Below, piece by piece: positions 8,793 to 17,455 of a stretch of 64,000 bases of DNA. The translations under genes and the position numbers were made by a program. Position 1 is the first letter of the stretch. Each line of letters opens with the position of its first letter. The notes beneath the pieces are model-generated. The model ran no database searches, was not told where the DNA came from, and was given only the letters and a program-made list of their open reading frames with translations. Source of the DNA: DATAES01 sp963721305 (GTDB lineage: Bacteria; Actinomycetota; Acidimicrobiia; Acidimicrobiales; JACDCH01); contig CAVRIR010000006.1 in assembly GCA_963721305.1 (NCBI GenBank), positions 700,039-764,038 of the forward strand, given 5' to 3'.

Positions 8793-8815
8793 GCCGAATC
8801 GCGCTACGCCGTGCG

Positions 8816-9121
8816 TCAGTGCACCGTCACGACACCCGGCGCGATGACAGGCTTGGGCGCAAACGTCAGTGACGGCTGTGACGGCGCGCCCGACGGCGCC
8901 GTGATCGTCAACCCGAACTTGTCGCCGGTGGCGCCGCCGTCGACCACGGTGAAGATGAGGCCGTAGTTGCCGACGCCGTCCACCACTGCCTTACCGGTGG
9001 TCGACGCGGTGATCGGCAGCGTCGAGCCGCTGACGGCCATGGCCTGCAGGTTCGGGCCGAAGACGCGGTGGACGTCGTTGCCTTGCGCGTCCTTCTCGAC
9101 GTACACGAACGACACAGCTCG
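8816..9121 (-). pseudogene. C-terminal remnant of a secreted beta-rich (post-COAP-1-like) protein
   Basis: About 100 residues ending in VIAPGVVTVH resemble the beta-sandwich that closes secreted actinobacterial surface proteins: SFVYVEKD, VHRVFGPNL, GNYGLIFTVVDGGATGDKFG. Upstream of residue SFVYVEKD the frame turns abruptly into Arg-rich sequence antisense to the LuxR-type gene, and no start or signal peptide is present. I read it as the 3' end of a gene whose 5' part was lost at a junction near 9118. The family match is from memory of sequence style, so moderate. Confidence 0.5.
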
Positions 9122-9126
9122 TCCAC

Positions 9127-10533
9127 GTGGACTCGCTCCGACGCTTTGCCCGTGCGTCGATCGACGGACTGCTCGCCGGTGCCACCGCCGGTGGCGACAC
9201 CTCACCCTGGTATTCGGCGATCGGGCGCCGTCGGCGTGACCTTCTCGCGGCCGGTCTGCAGTTGCTGGCCGACGACGCAGAGGGTGCCGCCGAGTTGACC
9301 CTGGCGCTGTCGATGCACGCCGCCGAACGCGGTGACCTCAGCGACGACGACGGCCTGCTCGACAAGGCGCTCGCCGCAGTGATCGCTGATCGCGAGGCCA
9401 CACCGGCGCTCGAGGTCATGCTGCGTGGCTTCCAGCTGCGACGCCGGGTGGAGGCCGTCGATCCGATGACCGACACATCGCGACTGGCCGCCGATCTCCA
9501 AGCAGCCGTGTGGGACGCGTCGAAGCTGAATGACCCGCGCGTCACCCTGTCGCTGCTCGGCCAGTCCGTGCGATCGGCACGCACGATCGGACACCTCGGC
9601 CAAGCGGCCGACCATGCGACGGAGGCAGTCGAGCTCGCCCGGTCGGCCGGCTTGGCCGTTGCCGAGGCGACGTTCGAGTTGCTCGGCGCGATGGTCGCCC
9701 ACGCCCAAGGTCGCTTCGACGACGCCGCGGCGTTGGGCGCCCGAGCGCTCATGCGAGCCCGGCGGCTCGACCTTCCGGTGGTCACGGCGCAGGCCGCCCT
9801 CCTGTTGCGCCAGCTTCCCGCGGGTACGCCGAACGTCCCTCCGGTGCTGCCATCAATCCGCGATGTGCTCGACCTCCTCGACGGTCAATTCGACGACCGA
9901 TCGTCGATAGGAGTCGCGTATGGCGTCGCCGCCGAGTGCGCGCTGGCGGGCGATCTACCCACCGCAGCCCGTGCGGCCGGGCTGGGGATGCGCACCGCGT
10001 CTGCGATCGGACTGCCCACCGGCGTCTACCCGGGCATGATGCTCGTCGTCTTGCTGGCGGCGCGTACCGGCGAGGTCGCGCTCGCGGCGCGCCTCCATGG
10101 CGCGCTCGCCGATCATCTCGAGCTGGCTCGTCACAGCATCCCGCCCGGCCAGCACAACGTGTACGACCGCATGGTGGGTCTCGTGCGCCAACGGCTCGGT
10201 GACGAGGCGTTCGCTCGCGAGATGGGTCGCGGTGCGGGGTTCACACGGCGCTCGATGCTCGACGAAGCGTTGCGATTCGTCGACGTGGCGATCGAACCGG
10301 CTGCCACCGCCGGCCAGCCGACACCGTCGCAACTGGCCTCGCCGTCACTGACGCGCCGCGAGCTCGAGGTGCTGCACCTGTTGGCCGATGGAATCTCGAA
10401 CAAGGAGATCGCCGCCCGACTCGGGATGGCACCCAAGACCACCATGCACCACACGTCGAAGATCTATCGCAAGCTCGGAGTGCGGGGACGCGGCGAAGCC
10501 GCCGCGTGGGCGCGTCGGACCGGAATCGTCTGA
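9127..10533 (+). CDS. LuxR-type regulator, probably lacking the N-terminal ATPase half
   Basis: A 468-residue protein. The last 65 residues are a LuxR helix-turn-helix (LTRRELEVLHLLADGISNKE, IAARLGMAPKTTMHHTSKIY, KLGVRGRGEAAAWA). The preceding 380 residues are TPR-like helical repeats as in large LAL-type regulators. Those proteins usually start with an AAA/STAND ATPase, but none is present: no Walker A or B. The first possible start (GTG 9127) has no ribosome site and lies only a few bases from the place where the opposite-strand remnant breaks off. Either this is a natural short form or its 5' half was deleted by the same rearrangement. Confidence 0.7.
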   Translation: MDSLRRFARASIDGLLAGATAGGDTSPWYSAIGRRRRDLLAAGLQLLADDAEGAAELTLALSMHAAERGDLSDDDGLLDKALAAVIADREATPALEVMLRGFQLRRRVEAVDPMTDTSRLAADLQAAVWDASKLNDPRVTLSLLGQSVRSARTIGHLGQAADHATEAVELARSAGLAVAEATFELLGAMVAHAQGRFDDAAALGARALMRARRLDLPVVTAQAALLLRQLPAGTPNVPPVLPSIRDVLDLLDGQFDDRSSIGVAYGVAAECALAGDLPTAARAAGLGMRTASAIGLPTGVYPGMMLVVLLAARTGEVALAARLHGALADHLELARHSIPPGQHNVYDRMVGLVRQRLGDEAFAREMGRGAGFTRRSMLDEALRFVDVAIEPAATAGQPTPSQLASPSLTRRELEVLHLLADGISNKEIAARLGMAPKTTMHHTSKIYRKLGVRGRGEAAAWARRTGIV

Positions 10534-10775
10534 CGAACGCTCGCAATGGAGCTCGACCGAACGGGCGACCGCGGACTGAACTGACGACCCCGTCGCCGAT
10601 GCCACCATGTCTGGCGGTGTGAACGGCACATCGAGTGCACGCCTCGACGTACACGTTGCGTCAGCGCGATTTGAATGCGTCGTTGCTATTTCGATCGGCG
10701 CACAAGACTTGCCAGCTGGATGGTGGGCATGGGCTACCTCGCGCCTAGCGTGAGACACAGCGATCGGGGGACCGG

Positions 10776-11861
10776 TTGGTTGCTGTTGGGAGTGCGTCGG
10801 CGGAGCAGCGGCTCGCGCTGGCTGTGGAGGCCGCGCAACTCGGTTCATGGACTTGGGACATGGCTTCAGGCCTCACGAGGTGGGACAACCGGCTCGAGGA
10901 GATGCACGGGCTGCGTCCGGGCGGGTTCGGGGGCACGTTCTCCGATTGGGTCGCGGTCCTGCATCCAGATGATCGTGAGGCTTGCCTCGCGACAGTGAAC
11001 CTGGCGCTCGCGTCGCCCGGGCCATACGTCTTGCGGCATCGCACGACCTGGTCGGAGGGATCGGTGCACATGATCGAGTGCCGCGGCACGGTTCTCGTCG
11101 ATGGCGACGGACAACCCACTGGTACGACAGGCGTTGCCATCGACGTCACTTCGCGTGAGCGCATTGTCAACACGCTGCAAGAGGCCCTGTTGCCTCACAA
11201 GCTGCCGTTCGTGCCCGGCACAACGGTGGCGGCACGATATCGACCGGCGGAGACCGCCGCCGAGGTGGGTGGCGATTGGTACGCGGTGGTGGCGCGTCCG
11301 GACGGATCGCTCGGCGTAGGTATCGGTGACGTCGCCGGGCATGGTCTCGACGCCGTCGCCGACATGGCCGCTGCGAGGTTCAGCTTGCGGGCCTTGGCGC
11401 TCACGGAACGGCGGCCGGACGTCGTGTTGGATCGCCTGAACCAAGTGGTCAAGGTGTTCGCGACTGACACGATGATCACTGCGCTCTACGGCGTCCTCGA
11501 TCCGAGCGATCGCACATGGACCTACGCCTCGGCGGGGCACGTCCCGGCCGTACTGCGCCGATCGGACGGCACGACTCGGTTGCTCGATGCACACGGCGAT
11601 CCGCCTCTCGGCTTCGCGGATGGGTTCAGTGCGCATCAGGAAGTTCTCGAACCGGGCGACACGGCGCTTCTCTACACAGATGGACTGGTCGAGCGGCGCG
11701 TAGAAGGAATCGATCTCGACCGTTTACGACGGGCATGCGAAATGGCGCCGGCGGAGCCCGAGTCGCTGTGCGATTACGTACTCGACGCGTTACTAGGCGA
11801 GAACGCCAACATGGACGATGTGGCGGTCGTAGCTGTCAACCTCTGCCTGAGGATGAAGTAG
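10776..11861 (+). CDS. PAS domain - SpoIIE/PP2C serine phosphatase
   Basis: A 361-residue protein: PAS fold (AVEAAQLGSWTWDMASGLTR to DGDGQPTGTTGVAIDVTSRE, about residues 13-130), then a PP2C/SpoIIE phosphatase domain (about 140-355) with metal-binding motifs GGDWYAVV and GDVAGHGLDA, SAGHVPAVL, DTALLYTDGLVERR and NMDDVAVV. Such proteins dephosphorylate anti-anti-sigma factors in response to a signal sensed by PAS. The TTG at 10776 has GGGGGA upstream. The 5' end and upstream region are duplicated in broken form at 63.66-63.83 kb. Its 3' end overlaps a convergent small gene by 88 bases. Confidence 0.85.
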   Translation: MVAVGSASAEQRLALAVEAAQLGSWTWDMASGLTRWDNRLEEMHGLRPGGFGGTFSDWVAVLHPDDREACLATVNLALASPGPYVLRHRTTWSEGSVHMIECRGTVLVDGDGQPTGTTGVAIDVTSRERIVNTLQEALLPHKLPFVPGTTVAARYRPAETAAEVGGDWYAVVARPDGSLGVGIGDVAGHGLDAVADMAAARFSLRALALTERRPDVVLDRLNQVVKVFATDTMITALYGVLDPSDRTWTYASAGHVPAVLRRSDGTTRLLDAHGDPPLGFADGFSAHQEVLEPGDTALLYTDGLVERRVEGIDLDRLRRACEMAPAEPESLCDYVLDALLGENANMDDVAVVAVNLCLRMK

Positions 11862-12028
11862 CCGATGAAGCTGTGTCCTTTGCGCCGAGCGACCCGCGCT
11901 GGCCAGAACGCGATCGCGATCCAAATGATCAACCCGACGATTCCGAGGCCTAGCGTCGCCCGCTCCTTCCATGTGGCCGAAGGTCCGATTCTGTCTCGCG
12001 GTTCTCGCTCATGTGCGATCCGTCCCAC
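11774..12028 (-). CDS. small membrane protein, C-terminus probably replaced
   Basis: An 84-residue frame with one clear membrane helix (LGLGIVGLIIWIAIAFWPA) followed by RVARRKGHSFIGYFIL, a pattern seen in short actinobacterial membrane proteins that normally continue into a second hydrophobic helix. Here the second helix is absent: after GYFIL the frame runs into Arg/Thr/Ser-rich sequence antisense to the phosphatase gene. I infer a truncation. GTG 12028 is the first start in frame. It could be part of the upstream minus-strand B12 operon as its last gene, but nothing in the sequence shows a functional link. Confidence 0.4.
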   Translation of the reverse strand: MGRIAHEREPRDRIGPSATWKERATLGLGIVGLIIWIAIAFWPARVARRKGHSFIGYFILRQRLTATTATSSMLAFSPSNASST

Positions 12029-12073
12029 CCCCGACGAACTTCGCGTCCGTCGGTGTGATGCGGGCGGTAGTCG

Positions 12074-12832
12074 TCAGACGGTCAGTGCGTGCGCGAGGCA
12101 CACCTGGGCCTTTGTTGCTTTGTCGACGAGCTCGATGATGAAGACGGTTGACTGCTCAGCGCGGAGTGACAGCTGACGGTGGCCGGCGATGCAGACGACT
12201 GATGAGCTTCGGCGGAAGTCGTTGCCGGGCTCGGTGCCGGTGCGGTTGGCGACGATGACGGGCAAGCCGGTGTCGATGGAGCGTTGTTCCCATTCGCCGG
12301 CTGGCCCCCATTCACCGCTGTGCCACGCCGCGCTCGACAGAAGGATTTCGGCGCCATCGTCTCGCATGGCGGCGGCGATGCCGGGTGGGTGGGCGTCGGC
12401 GCAGACGAGCATGCCAACGCGGGTTCCGTCGACGTTGCAGGCCCGGGCGGTGGTGCCGGCGGTGGCCCACGACTCGGCTTCGGGGATGATGGCGATCTTG
12501 TCGTGGGTGCCGGCGATGCGGCCGCGGTCGATCGCGTACATGGTGCTGGCGACGGTCCCGTCGCCGCGTGGCAGCGGGGCGTGGAGGAACGCGGCGATGT
12601 CGAGCTCCGCAGTGAGCTCGGCGTGGCCGGCGATGAAGTCGGCGGTGGTAGCCGCGGACGCGGCGACGGCCGGCGCGGCGAAACCGCTACGCACGAGTTC
12701 GCCGGACACGACCCAGTCGGCGCCGTTGGCGGCAGCCTGTCGGGTCGCGTCGACGAGGAGGGCTTCGTTTCCGGCAACGTCGCCGAGTTTGGGCGCGAGG
12801 TGCAGCAGCCCGATGCGCAGCGGTGAACGCAC
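12074..12832 (-). CDS. nitrilase-superfamily (carbon-nitrogen) hydrolase in the cobalamin operon
   Basis: A 252-residue amidohydrolase of the nitrilase superfamily. The catalytic triad is visible as Glu45 (VVSGELVRSG), Lys112 (GTHDKIAIIPEAE) and Cys144 (VGMLVCADAHPPG). It is slightly shorter than typical family members (260-300). No signal peptide, so cytoplasmic. The GTG start at 12832 lies six bases after the stop of the S-component gene, making it the last gene of the riboswitch-led operon. It may act on an amide or nitrile connected with the imported corrinoid, or simply be a housekeeping amidase; the role is not known. Confidence 0.8.
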   Translation of the reverse strand: MRSPLRIGLLHLAPKLGDVAGNEALLVDATRQAAANGADWVVSGELVRSGFAAPAVAASAATTADFIAGHAELTAELDIAAFLHAPLPRGDGTVASTMYAIDRGRIAGTHDKIAIIPEAESWATAGTTARACNVDGTRVGMLVCADAHPPGIAAAMRDDGAEILLSSAAWHSGEWGPAGEWEQRSIDTGLPVIVANRTGTEPGNDFRRSSSVVCIAGHRQLSLRAEQSTVFIIELVDKATKAQVCLAHALTV

Positions 12833-12838
12833 GGACTA

Positions 12839-13672
12839 CTACGTGGCCGCGGGATCGAGCGCTGCTGCGTCAGCGACGTCGCTGAACATGATCGGGGCGC
12901 TGAACTTGGCGCGGCGAGCGGCTCGGCGGAGGGTGAGGAGTGTCGCGGGGCCGATCACAGTGATGGCGATGACGTTGGTGATGGCACGGCCGGTGTCCCA
13001 TCCCCAAGTGGAGGTGGCGAGGGTGAAGAACACGAAGCGGCGCAGGTTCTCGATGATCGGGGCGCCGGCGACGTAGGACAGGTCGGTGCCGGTGCCGATC
13101 GTGAACGGCCAGAACCACAGGCTCAACAGGAAGCCGTACACGTACGCGGACACCGCGCCGTAGGCAGCGAGCAGCACGATTTCGGCGCGGCCGCGGGCGG
13201 GGGGCAGGAGCCCGGCGCCCAGTCCGACCCATGACGCGGCGAGCATCTGGAAAGGGAGCCAGGGGCCGACGCCTCCGGTGAGCAGCGCCGACGCGAACAG
13301 CGTGGTGGACCCGAGCGTGAATCCGAACCCGGGCCCGTAGACGCGCCCGGCGAGCACGAGAAGGAAGAAGACGGTTTCGATGCCGGCGGTTCCGGCGCCC
13401 ATGGGTCGCAGCGCGGCGCCGATGGCGGAGAGAACGCCCAGCATCGCGATCGCTTTGGTGTCGACGCGCCCGGCGGTGATCTCGGAGACGAGGACGGCGA
13501 GCAGGCACGGCAGCAGCGCGATGAAGATGAATGGCGCGTCACGGTTGTGGGCGAAGCCGCTGGGCGGGTCGATGATCAGCGGCCAGGCGAACATCATGAG
13601 CCCGGCGATGGAGACGAGCGCGAGGGCGATGGTGGCCCGGGGGCCGATGCCGAGGACCGAGGCGCGTTTCAC
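12839..13672 (-). CDS. ECF transporter substrate-binding (S) component, probably for cobalamin
   Basis: A 277-residue integral membrane protein with six or more hydrophobic helices: ATIALALVSIAGLMMFAWPL, FIFIALLPCLLAVLVSE, AIGAALRPMGAGTAGIETVF, then FFLLVLAGRVYG and others. ALRPMGAGTAG resembles the conserved signature region of ECF S components in Actinobacteria. I start it at GTG 13672, which overlaps the stop of the ECF fusion gene as GTGA; longer upstream frames are antisense-like Arg-rich sequence. It would give substrate specificity to the EcfT-EcfA-EcfA' protein. Cobalamin is inferred from the riboswitch at the head of the operon and from the secreted partners. Confidence 0.8.
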   Translation of the reverse strand: MKRASVLGIGPRATIALALVSIAGLMMFAWPLIIDPPSGFAHNRDAPFIFIALLPCLLAVLVSEITAGRVDTKAIAMLGVLSAIGAALRPMGAGTAGIETVFFLLVLAGRVYGPGFGFTLGSTTLFASALLTGGVGPWLPFQMLAASWVGLGAGLLPPARGRAEIVLLAAYGAVSAYVYGFLLSLWFWPFTIGTGTDLSYVAGAPIIENLRRFVFFTLATSTWGWDTGRAITNVIAITVIGPATLLTLRRAARRAKFSAPIMFSDVADAAALDPAAT

Positions 13673-16458
13673 GACCGGTGCTCTTTCAAGTCGGCGAGGG
13701 TGTCGGCGATCTCGGTGACGGTGAGCCACGGTTCGGGTGCGAGGATCTTCGCGACCTGGGGCGCGAAGGCGGGCGACGCGCACACGATGTCGGCGCTCGG
13801 GCCGTCGGCGACGATTTCGCCTTCCGCCAGCACGATGACACGGTCCGCGACGGTGGCGACGAGTTCGACGTCATGGGTGGCGATGACCACGACGCGGCTG
13901 TCAGCCGCGAGTTGGGTGACGGTGGAGGCGAAGCGGGTCTTGGCGCCGGGGTCGAGGCCGCGGGTGGGTTCGTCGAGGAACACGATCGGTGGTGCGGCGG
14001 TGAGCTGCACCGCGAGCACGAGCCCGAGGCGTTGGCCTTCGGAGAGGTCGCGGGGGTGGTGATCGAGGTCGGCGCCGACGACGAGCCAGTCGAGCAGGGC
14101 GCGGCAGGTGCCGGCCGGTGCGTCGGCGTCATGGTCGGCCTGGGCGCATTCGTCGCCGACAGTGTTGAGGTAGAGGAGGTCGGACGGGGTCTGGGGTACG
14201 AGGCCGACGAGGCGGCGGGCGTCGCTGGGTGACAGCTTCGCCGGGTCGGTGCCGTCGATGGCCACGTTTCCGCTGCTGCGCGGTCCGGTGCCCTGAAGTG
14301 CCCATAGGAGCGACGATTTGCCGGAGCCGTTGCGACCCATGATGGCGACGACTTCGCGCCGGTAGAGGTCGAGGTCGATCTCGCGGACGGCGACGACGTC
14401 GTCGTAGCGGACGACGACTTTGCGCGAACGCAGCGCGGGTGCGTCCGGTCGAGGGGGCGTGGCTCGACCGCGACTGGGCTGGGGGCAGGCGGCGAGCCGT
14501 TCGCGCAGAGGGCCGACGACGCGCCGAGCGTCGCGCACCGACAGCGGCGGCGGTGTCCAGCCGGCAAGACGGCCGAGTTGCACGACGGGCGGTGCGATGT
14601 CGGCGGTGCTGAGCACGTCGCCCGGGGTGCCGGCGGTGACGGTGCCGTCGCCGTCGAGGTGGATGACCCGGTCGGCGTAGTGAACGATGCGTTCCAGGCG
14701 GTGCTCGGCGAGCAACACGGTGACGCCGAGGTCGTGCACCAACCGGTGGATGGCAGCGAGAACGTCTTCGGCGGCGGTGGGATCGAGCGCAGAGGTCGGC
14801 TCGTCGAGCACGAGGATGCGGGGGTGCGCGGTGAGCACGGAACCGATGGCGACACGCTGCTGCTGGCCGCCCGACAGGAGGCGTAGCGGGCGGGCGCGCA
14901 GCTCGGCGATGCCGAGCAGGTCGAGCGTCTCCTCGACCCGCTTGCGCATCACGTCGCCGGGCAGGCCGAGCTGTTCCATGCCGTACGCGAGCTCTTCTTC
15001 GACGGTGTCGGTGACGAACCCGGCGAGGGGATCCTGGCCGACGAAGCCGACGATGTCAGCCAGATCGCGGGGCTTGTGGTCGCGGGTGTCGCGGCCGTCG
15101 ACGACCACCCGTCCTTGGAGGTGGCCGCCGGTGAAGTGCGGTACGAGCCCGTTGACGAGCCCGAGGAGGGTCGACTTGCCGGCGCCGGTGCGGCCGATGA
15201 CGAGGCCCAGCTCGCCTTCGTCGACCTCGAGGTTCACGCCGCGCAACACCGGCTGAGGCGCGTCGTCGTGGGTGAACGTGGCTGCTTCGAAGCGGATCAT
15301 GCGTGGACCTCGCGCCGCTGCGCCGGAAGCGCGGTCGTCGGTTCGGGGCGATGGCCGCCGGGGTCGCGCGCCACGCTGGGCGACGCGGGGCGGCGCGAGC
15401 CATGCCGGGAGCACGCCGATGAGGATGGCGACGAGCGGCACGATCGGCAGGCCCGGCCATTGCGGTGGCTGCACCGACGGGTTGAGGTCGTCGGGGTTGA
15501 TGCTGCCGGCGAAGAACATCCCGACCGCGACCGCGATGCCTGACGCGGCAACGAGCCACTCCGCCGCTAGCCAGGGGTCGGGCCGGTAGCGGGTGGTACG
15601 CAACCGGGTGCCGCCGATGGCGAAACCGGCGCCGGCGAGCGCGAGACCGAGGACCAGGCCAGGGCCGCCGAGCCAGCGGGGGCTGGTGCCGTCGAGCAGG
15701 CCGTACACGCCGACGCACACGCCGAGCAGGCCCGTCAGCACGAGCGCGCCGCTGGCGCGGCTCGCGCCCTTGACGTTCCGCTCGGTGCGGCCGTAGCCGC
15801 GGGAGTCCATCGCTGCCGCGAGCGCAAGGGACCGCTCGAGCGCATCGGTCATCAACGGGATGATCACCTGGCGCAACACGTGCGCGCCCTTCGCCTTGCT
15901 CCCCCGCAGCTTGCGGGCACGCCGCACCCGCTGGGCGCTCTCGACCAGCTGCGGCGCGACGGTGAGGGCGACGGTCACGGCAACGCCGACCTCGTGCAAC
16001 GCGGACGGGGTCGACTTGAGCAGCCGCTTCGGGTTGGCGAGCACCATGGCCGCGCCGACGCAGAGCAGCAGCGTGGCCAAGCGGAGGCCCTCGTACACCG
16101 CGGCGAGGATCCCTTCCAGCGACACCGCTCCGCCGATGCGAATACCGGCGGCCGCGGCAGGGAGTGGGATCTGGGGGAGGCGGAACAAGACGTGCTCGCC
16201 GTACTGTCCGTCGAACAGCACGCGGAACACCACATGGATGGCGATGATCGCGAGCCCGGCCATGAGGTAGCCACGGAACCCGCGACTCCACGGCGCGTCG
16301 CTGCGACGAGCGACGACGACGTAGCCGACGACCGCGACGATCACGCCGAGCAGGAGCGGGTTGGTGGTGCGGCTGGCCGCGGTGGCCATGCCGAGCGCCC
16401 ACAGCCACCACGAGCCGGGGTGCAGCTCGCGGGGCAGTCGGTCCGACGGCGCGGTCAC
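13669..16458 (-). CDS. single-chain ECF transporter core: EcfT-EcfA-EcfA' fusion
   Basis: A 929-residue protein joining three parts. Residues 1 to about 385 are the EcfT membrane subunit (GLRLATLLLCVGAAMVLANP, the coupling segment MDSRGYGRTERNV, and C-terminal helices). Residues 387 to about 610 are the first ATPase (Walker A GRTGAGKS near 421, signature LSGGQQQRVAIG, Walker B ILVLDEPTSALDP). The last part, from about 675, is the second ATPase (Walker A GRNGSGKS near 707, altered signature LSEGQRLGLVLA, Walker B IVFLDEPTRGLDP). These are normally two or three proteins. GTG 16458 directly follows the stop of the preceding gene. Confidence 0.92.
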   Translation of the reverse strand: MTAPSDRLPRELHPGSWWLWALGMATAASRTTNPLLLGVIVAVVGYVVVARRSDAPWSRGFRGYLMAGLAIIAIHVVFRVLFDGQYGEHVLFRLPQIPLPAAAAGIRIGGAVSLEGILAAVYEGLRLATLLLCVGAAMVLANPKRLLKSTPSALHEVGVAVTVALTVAPQLVESAQRVRRARKLRGSKAKGAHVLRQVIIPLMTDALERSLALAAAMDSRGYGRTERNVKGASRASGALVLTGLLGVCVGVYGLLDGTSPRWLGGPGLVLGLALAGAGFAIGGTRLRTTRYRPDPWLAAEWLVAASGIAVAVGMFFAGSINPDDLNPSVQPPQWPGLPIVPLVAILIGVLPAWLAPPRVAQRGARPRRPSPRTDDRASGAAARGPRMIRFEAATFTHDDAPQPVLRGVNLEVDEGELGLVIGRTGAGKSTLLGLVNGLVPHFTGGHLQGRVVVDGRDTRDHKPRDLADIVGFVGQDPLAGFVTDTVEEELAYGMEQLGLPGDVMRKRVEETLDLLGIAELRARPLRLLSGGQQQRVAIGSVLTAHPRILVLDEPTSALDPTAAEDVLAAIHRLVHDLGVTVLLAEHRLERIVHYADRVIHLDGDGTVTAGTPGDVLSTADIAPPVVQLGRLAGWTPPPLSVRDARRVVGPLRERLAACPQPSRGRATPPRPDAPALRSRKVVVRYDDVVAVREIDLDLYRREVVAIMGRNGSGKSSLLWALQGTGPRSSGNVAIDGTDPAKLSPSDARRLVGLVPQTPSDLLYLNTVGDECAQADHDADAPAGTCRALLDWLVVGADLDHHPRDLSEGQRLGLVLAVQLTAAPPIVFLDEPTRGLDPGAKTRFASTVTQLAADSRVVVIATHDVELVATVADRVIVLAEGEIVADGPSADIVCASPAFAPQVAKILAPEPWLTVTEIADTLADLKEHRS

Positions 16459-17439
16459 CTAGCCGTCTCCGGACAAGGCGCTCGCCGCCCGGCGGCGACG
16501 CCTCATGGTGGACACGGCGCCCGCCCCGAGGACAGCGACGACGACGAACGCGAGCAGCAGACCGACCGGGCTGCCTTTCTTGCTGCCCGCGGTCAGGTCG
16601 ACCGTGCCCAGCGGTCCGGCCGCGTTCCCGCTCACGTTGCTACCGCTGCCGCTGGTGGCCGGATCGGCACCCCGCGGTGTCGAGTCGGGCGTGTCGCTCG
16701 TCCCCGTGGAGTTGGTGGCCCCGGGCCCGGTCGAGGATGCCCCCGAACCGGGCGTCGCCGCCGGGGCGTCTCCAACCGCGGTGGGGGCACCGCCAAGCGG
16801 AGCGGGGCCGCCATCGGTGTTGGTCGCGGCGGGCGCGGCACCGGGGCTGGCCGCGGGCGGCGGCGTGGAGTTGGACGGCGGGGTGGTTGCGGAGGGGATG
16901 TCGTCGGGGGTGGTGCAGTCGTTGGCGTTGAGCGGGTGCGGGGTTGTGCCCGGTATCGGCGGCAGTGGCGTCATGCGTGGCGGCGGGGTCGTGCTGCCGG
17001 TCTTGTTCAGCGAGAACGACCAACCTTCGATTGTGCCCGGTGGCGGTGTGCGGCTCCCGGGGCCGAAGTTGCTGTAGCACCAGTTCCCACCGCGTGGCGC
17101 CATCCAGTACGACCAGTACGCACTGGCCGGCGAGGTGCGCACACATGGATCGTTCGACGGCTTGCCCGCGATGCGGCACAGCAGCCCGGGCAACTGCAGG
17201 GTCGTCTGGTAGTTGATCCCGGCCTGTTGCAGCGCGTCGAACCCCGATGTCACCGGTCCGGGTGCACAGGCGACATTGACGCCCCCGCCGAGCTCTTGGA
17301 AGTCCACGACGATGGTGACCCCCACGTTGTCCGTGCACGCCGCCGTCGCCGCCGCCGCGGGCGAGATGGCCGTCGCCGGGGCCAGCGTGACCAGCACGAC
17401 AGCCACCGCGGCGGCCAGACCTAGCCGGGCCCCGCTCAC
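16459..17439 (-). CDS. secreted DUF4430 (transcobalamin beta-domain-like) protein with C-terminal membrane anchor
   Basis: A 326-residue exported protein. GTG 17439, 16 bases after the previous stop, gives a signal peptide (LGLAAAVAVVLVTLAPATA). Residues about 38-145 form a DUF4430-like domain: VGVTIVVDFQELGGGVNVAC, GFDALQQAGI, SAYWSYWMAPRGGNWCYSNF, GTIEGWSFS. A long Pro/Thr/Ala/Gly-rich stalk follows, then one membrane helix (VGLLLAFVVVAVLGAGAVS) and RRRRRAAS. DUF4430 is related to the C-terminal beta domain of transcobalamin. Together with the toroid protein before it, this could capture cobalamin at the cell surface. A longer frame upstream to 18072 is antisense-like and was not used. Confidence 0.78.
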   Translation of the reverse strand: MSGARLGLAAAVAVVLVTLAPATAISPAAAATAACTDNVGVTIVVDFQELGGGVNVACAPGPVTSGFDALQQAGINYQTTLQLPGLLCRIAGKPSNDPCVRTSPASAYWSYWMAPRGGNWCYSNFGPGSRTPPPGTIEGWSFSLNKTGSTTPPPRMTPLPPIPGTTPHPLNANDCTTPDDIPSATTPPSNSTPPPAASPGAAPAATNTDGGPAPLGGAPTAVGDAPAATPGSGASSTGPGATNSTGTSDTPDSTPRGADPATSGSGSNVSGNAAGPLGTVDLTAGSKKGSPVGLLLAFVVVAVLGAGAVSTMRRRRRAASALSGDG

Positions 17440-17455
17440 CGGTACCAGCCGCAGA

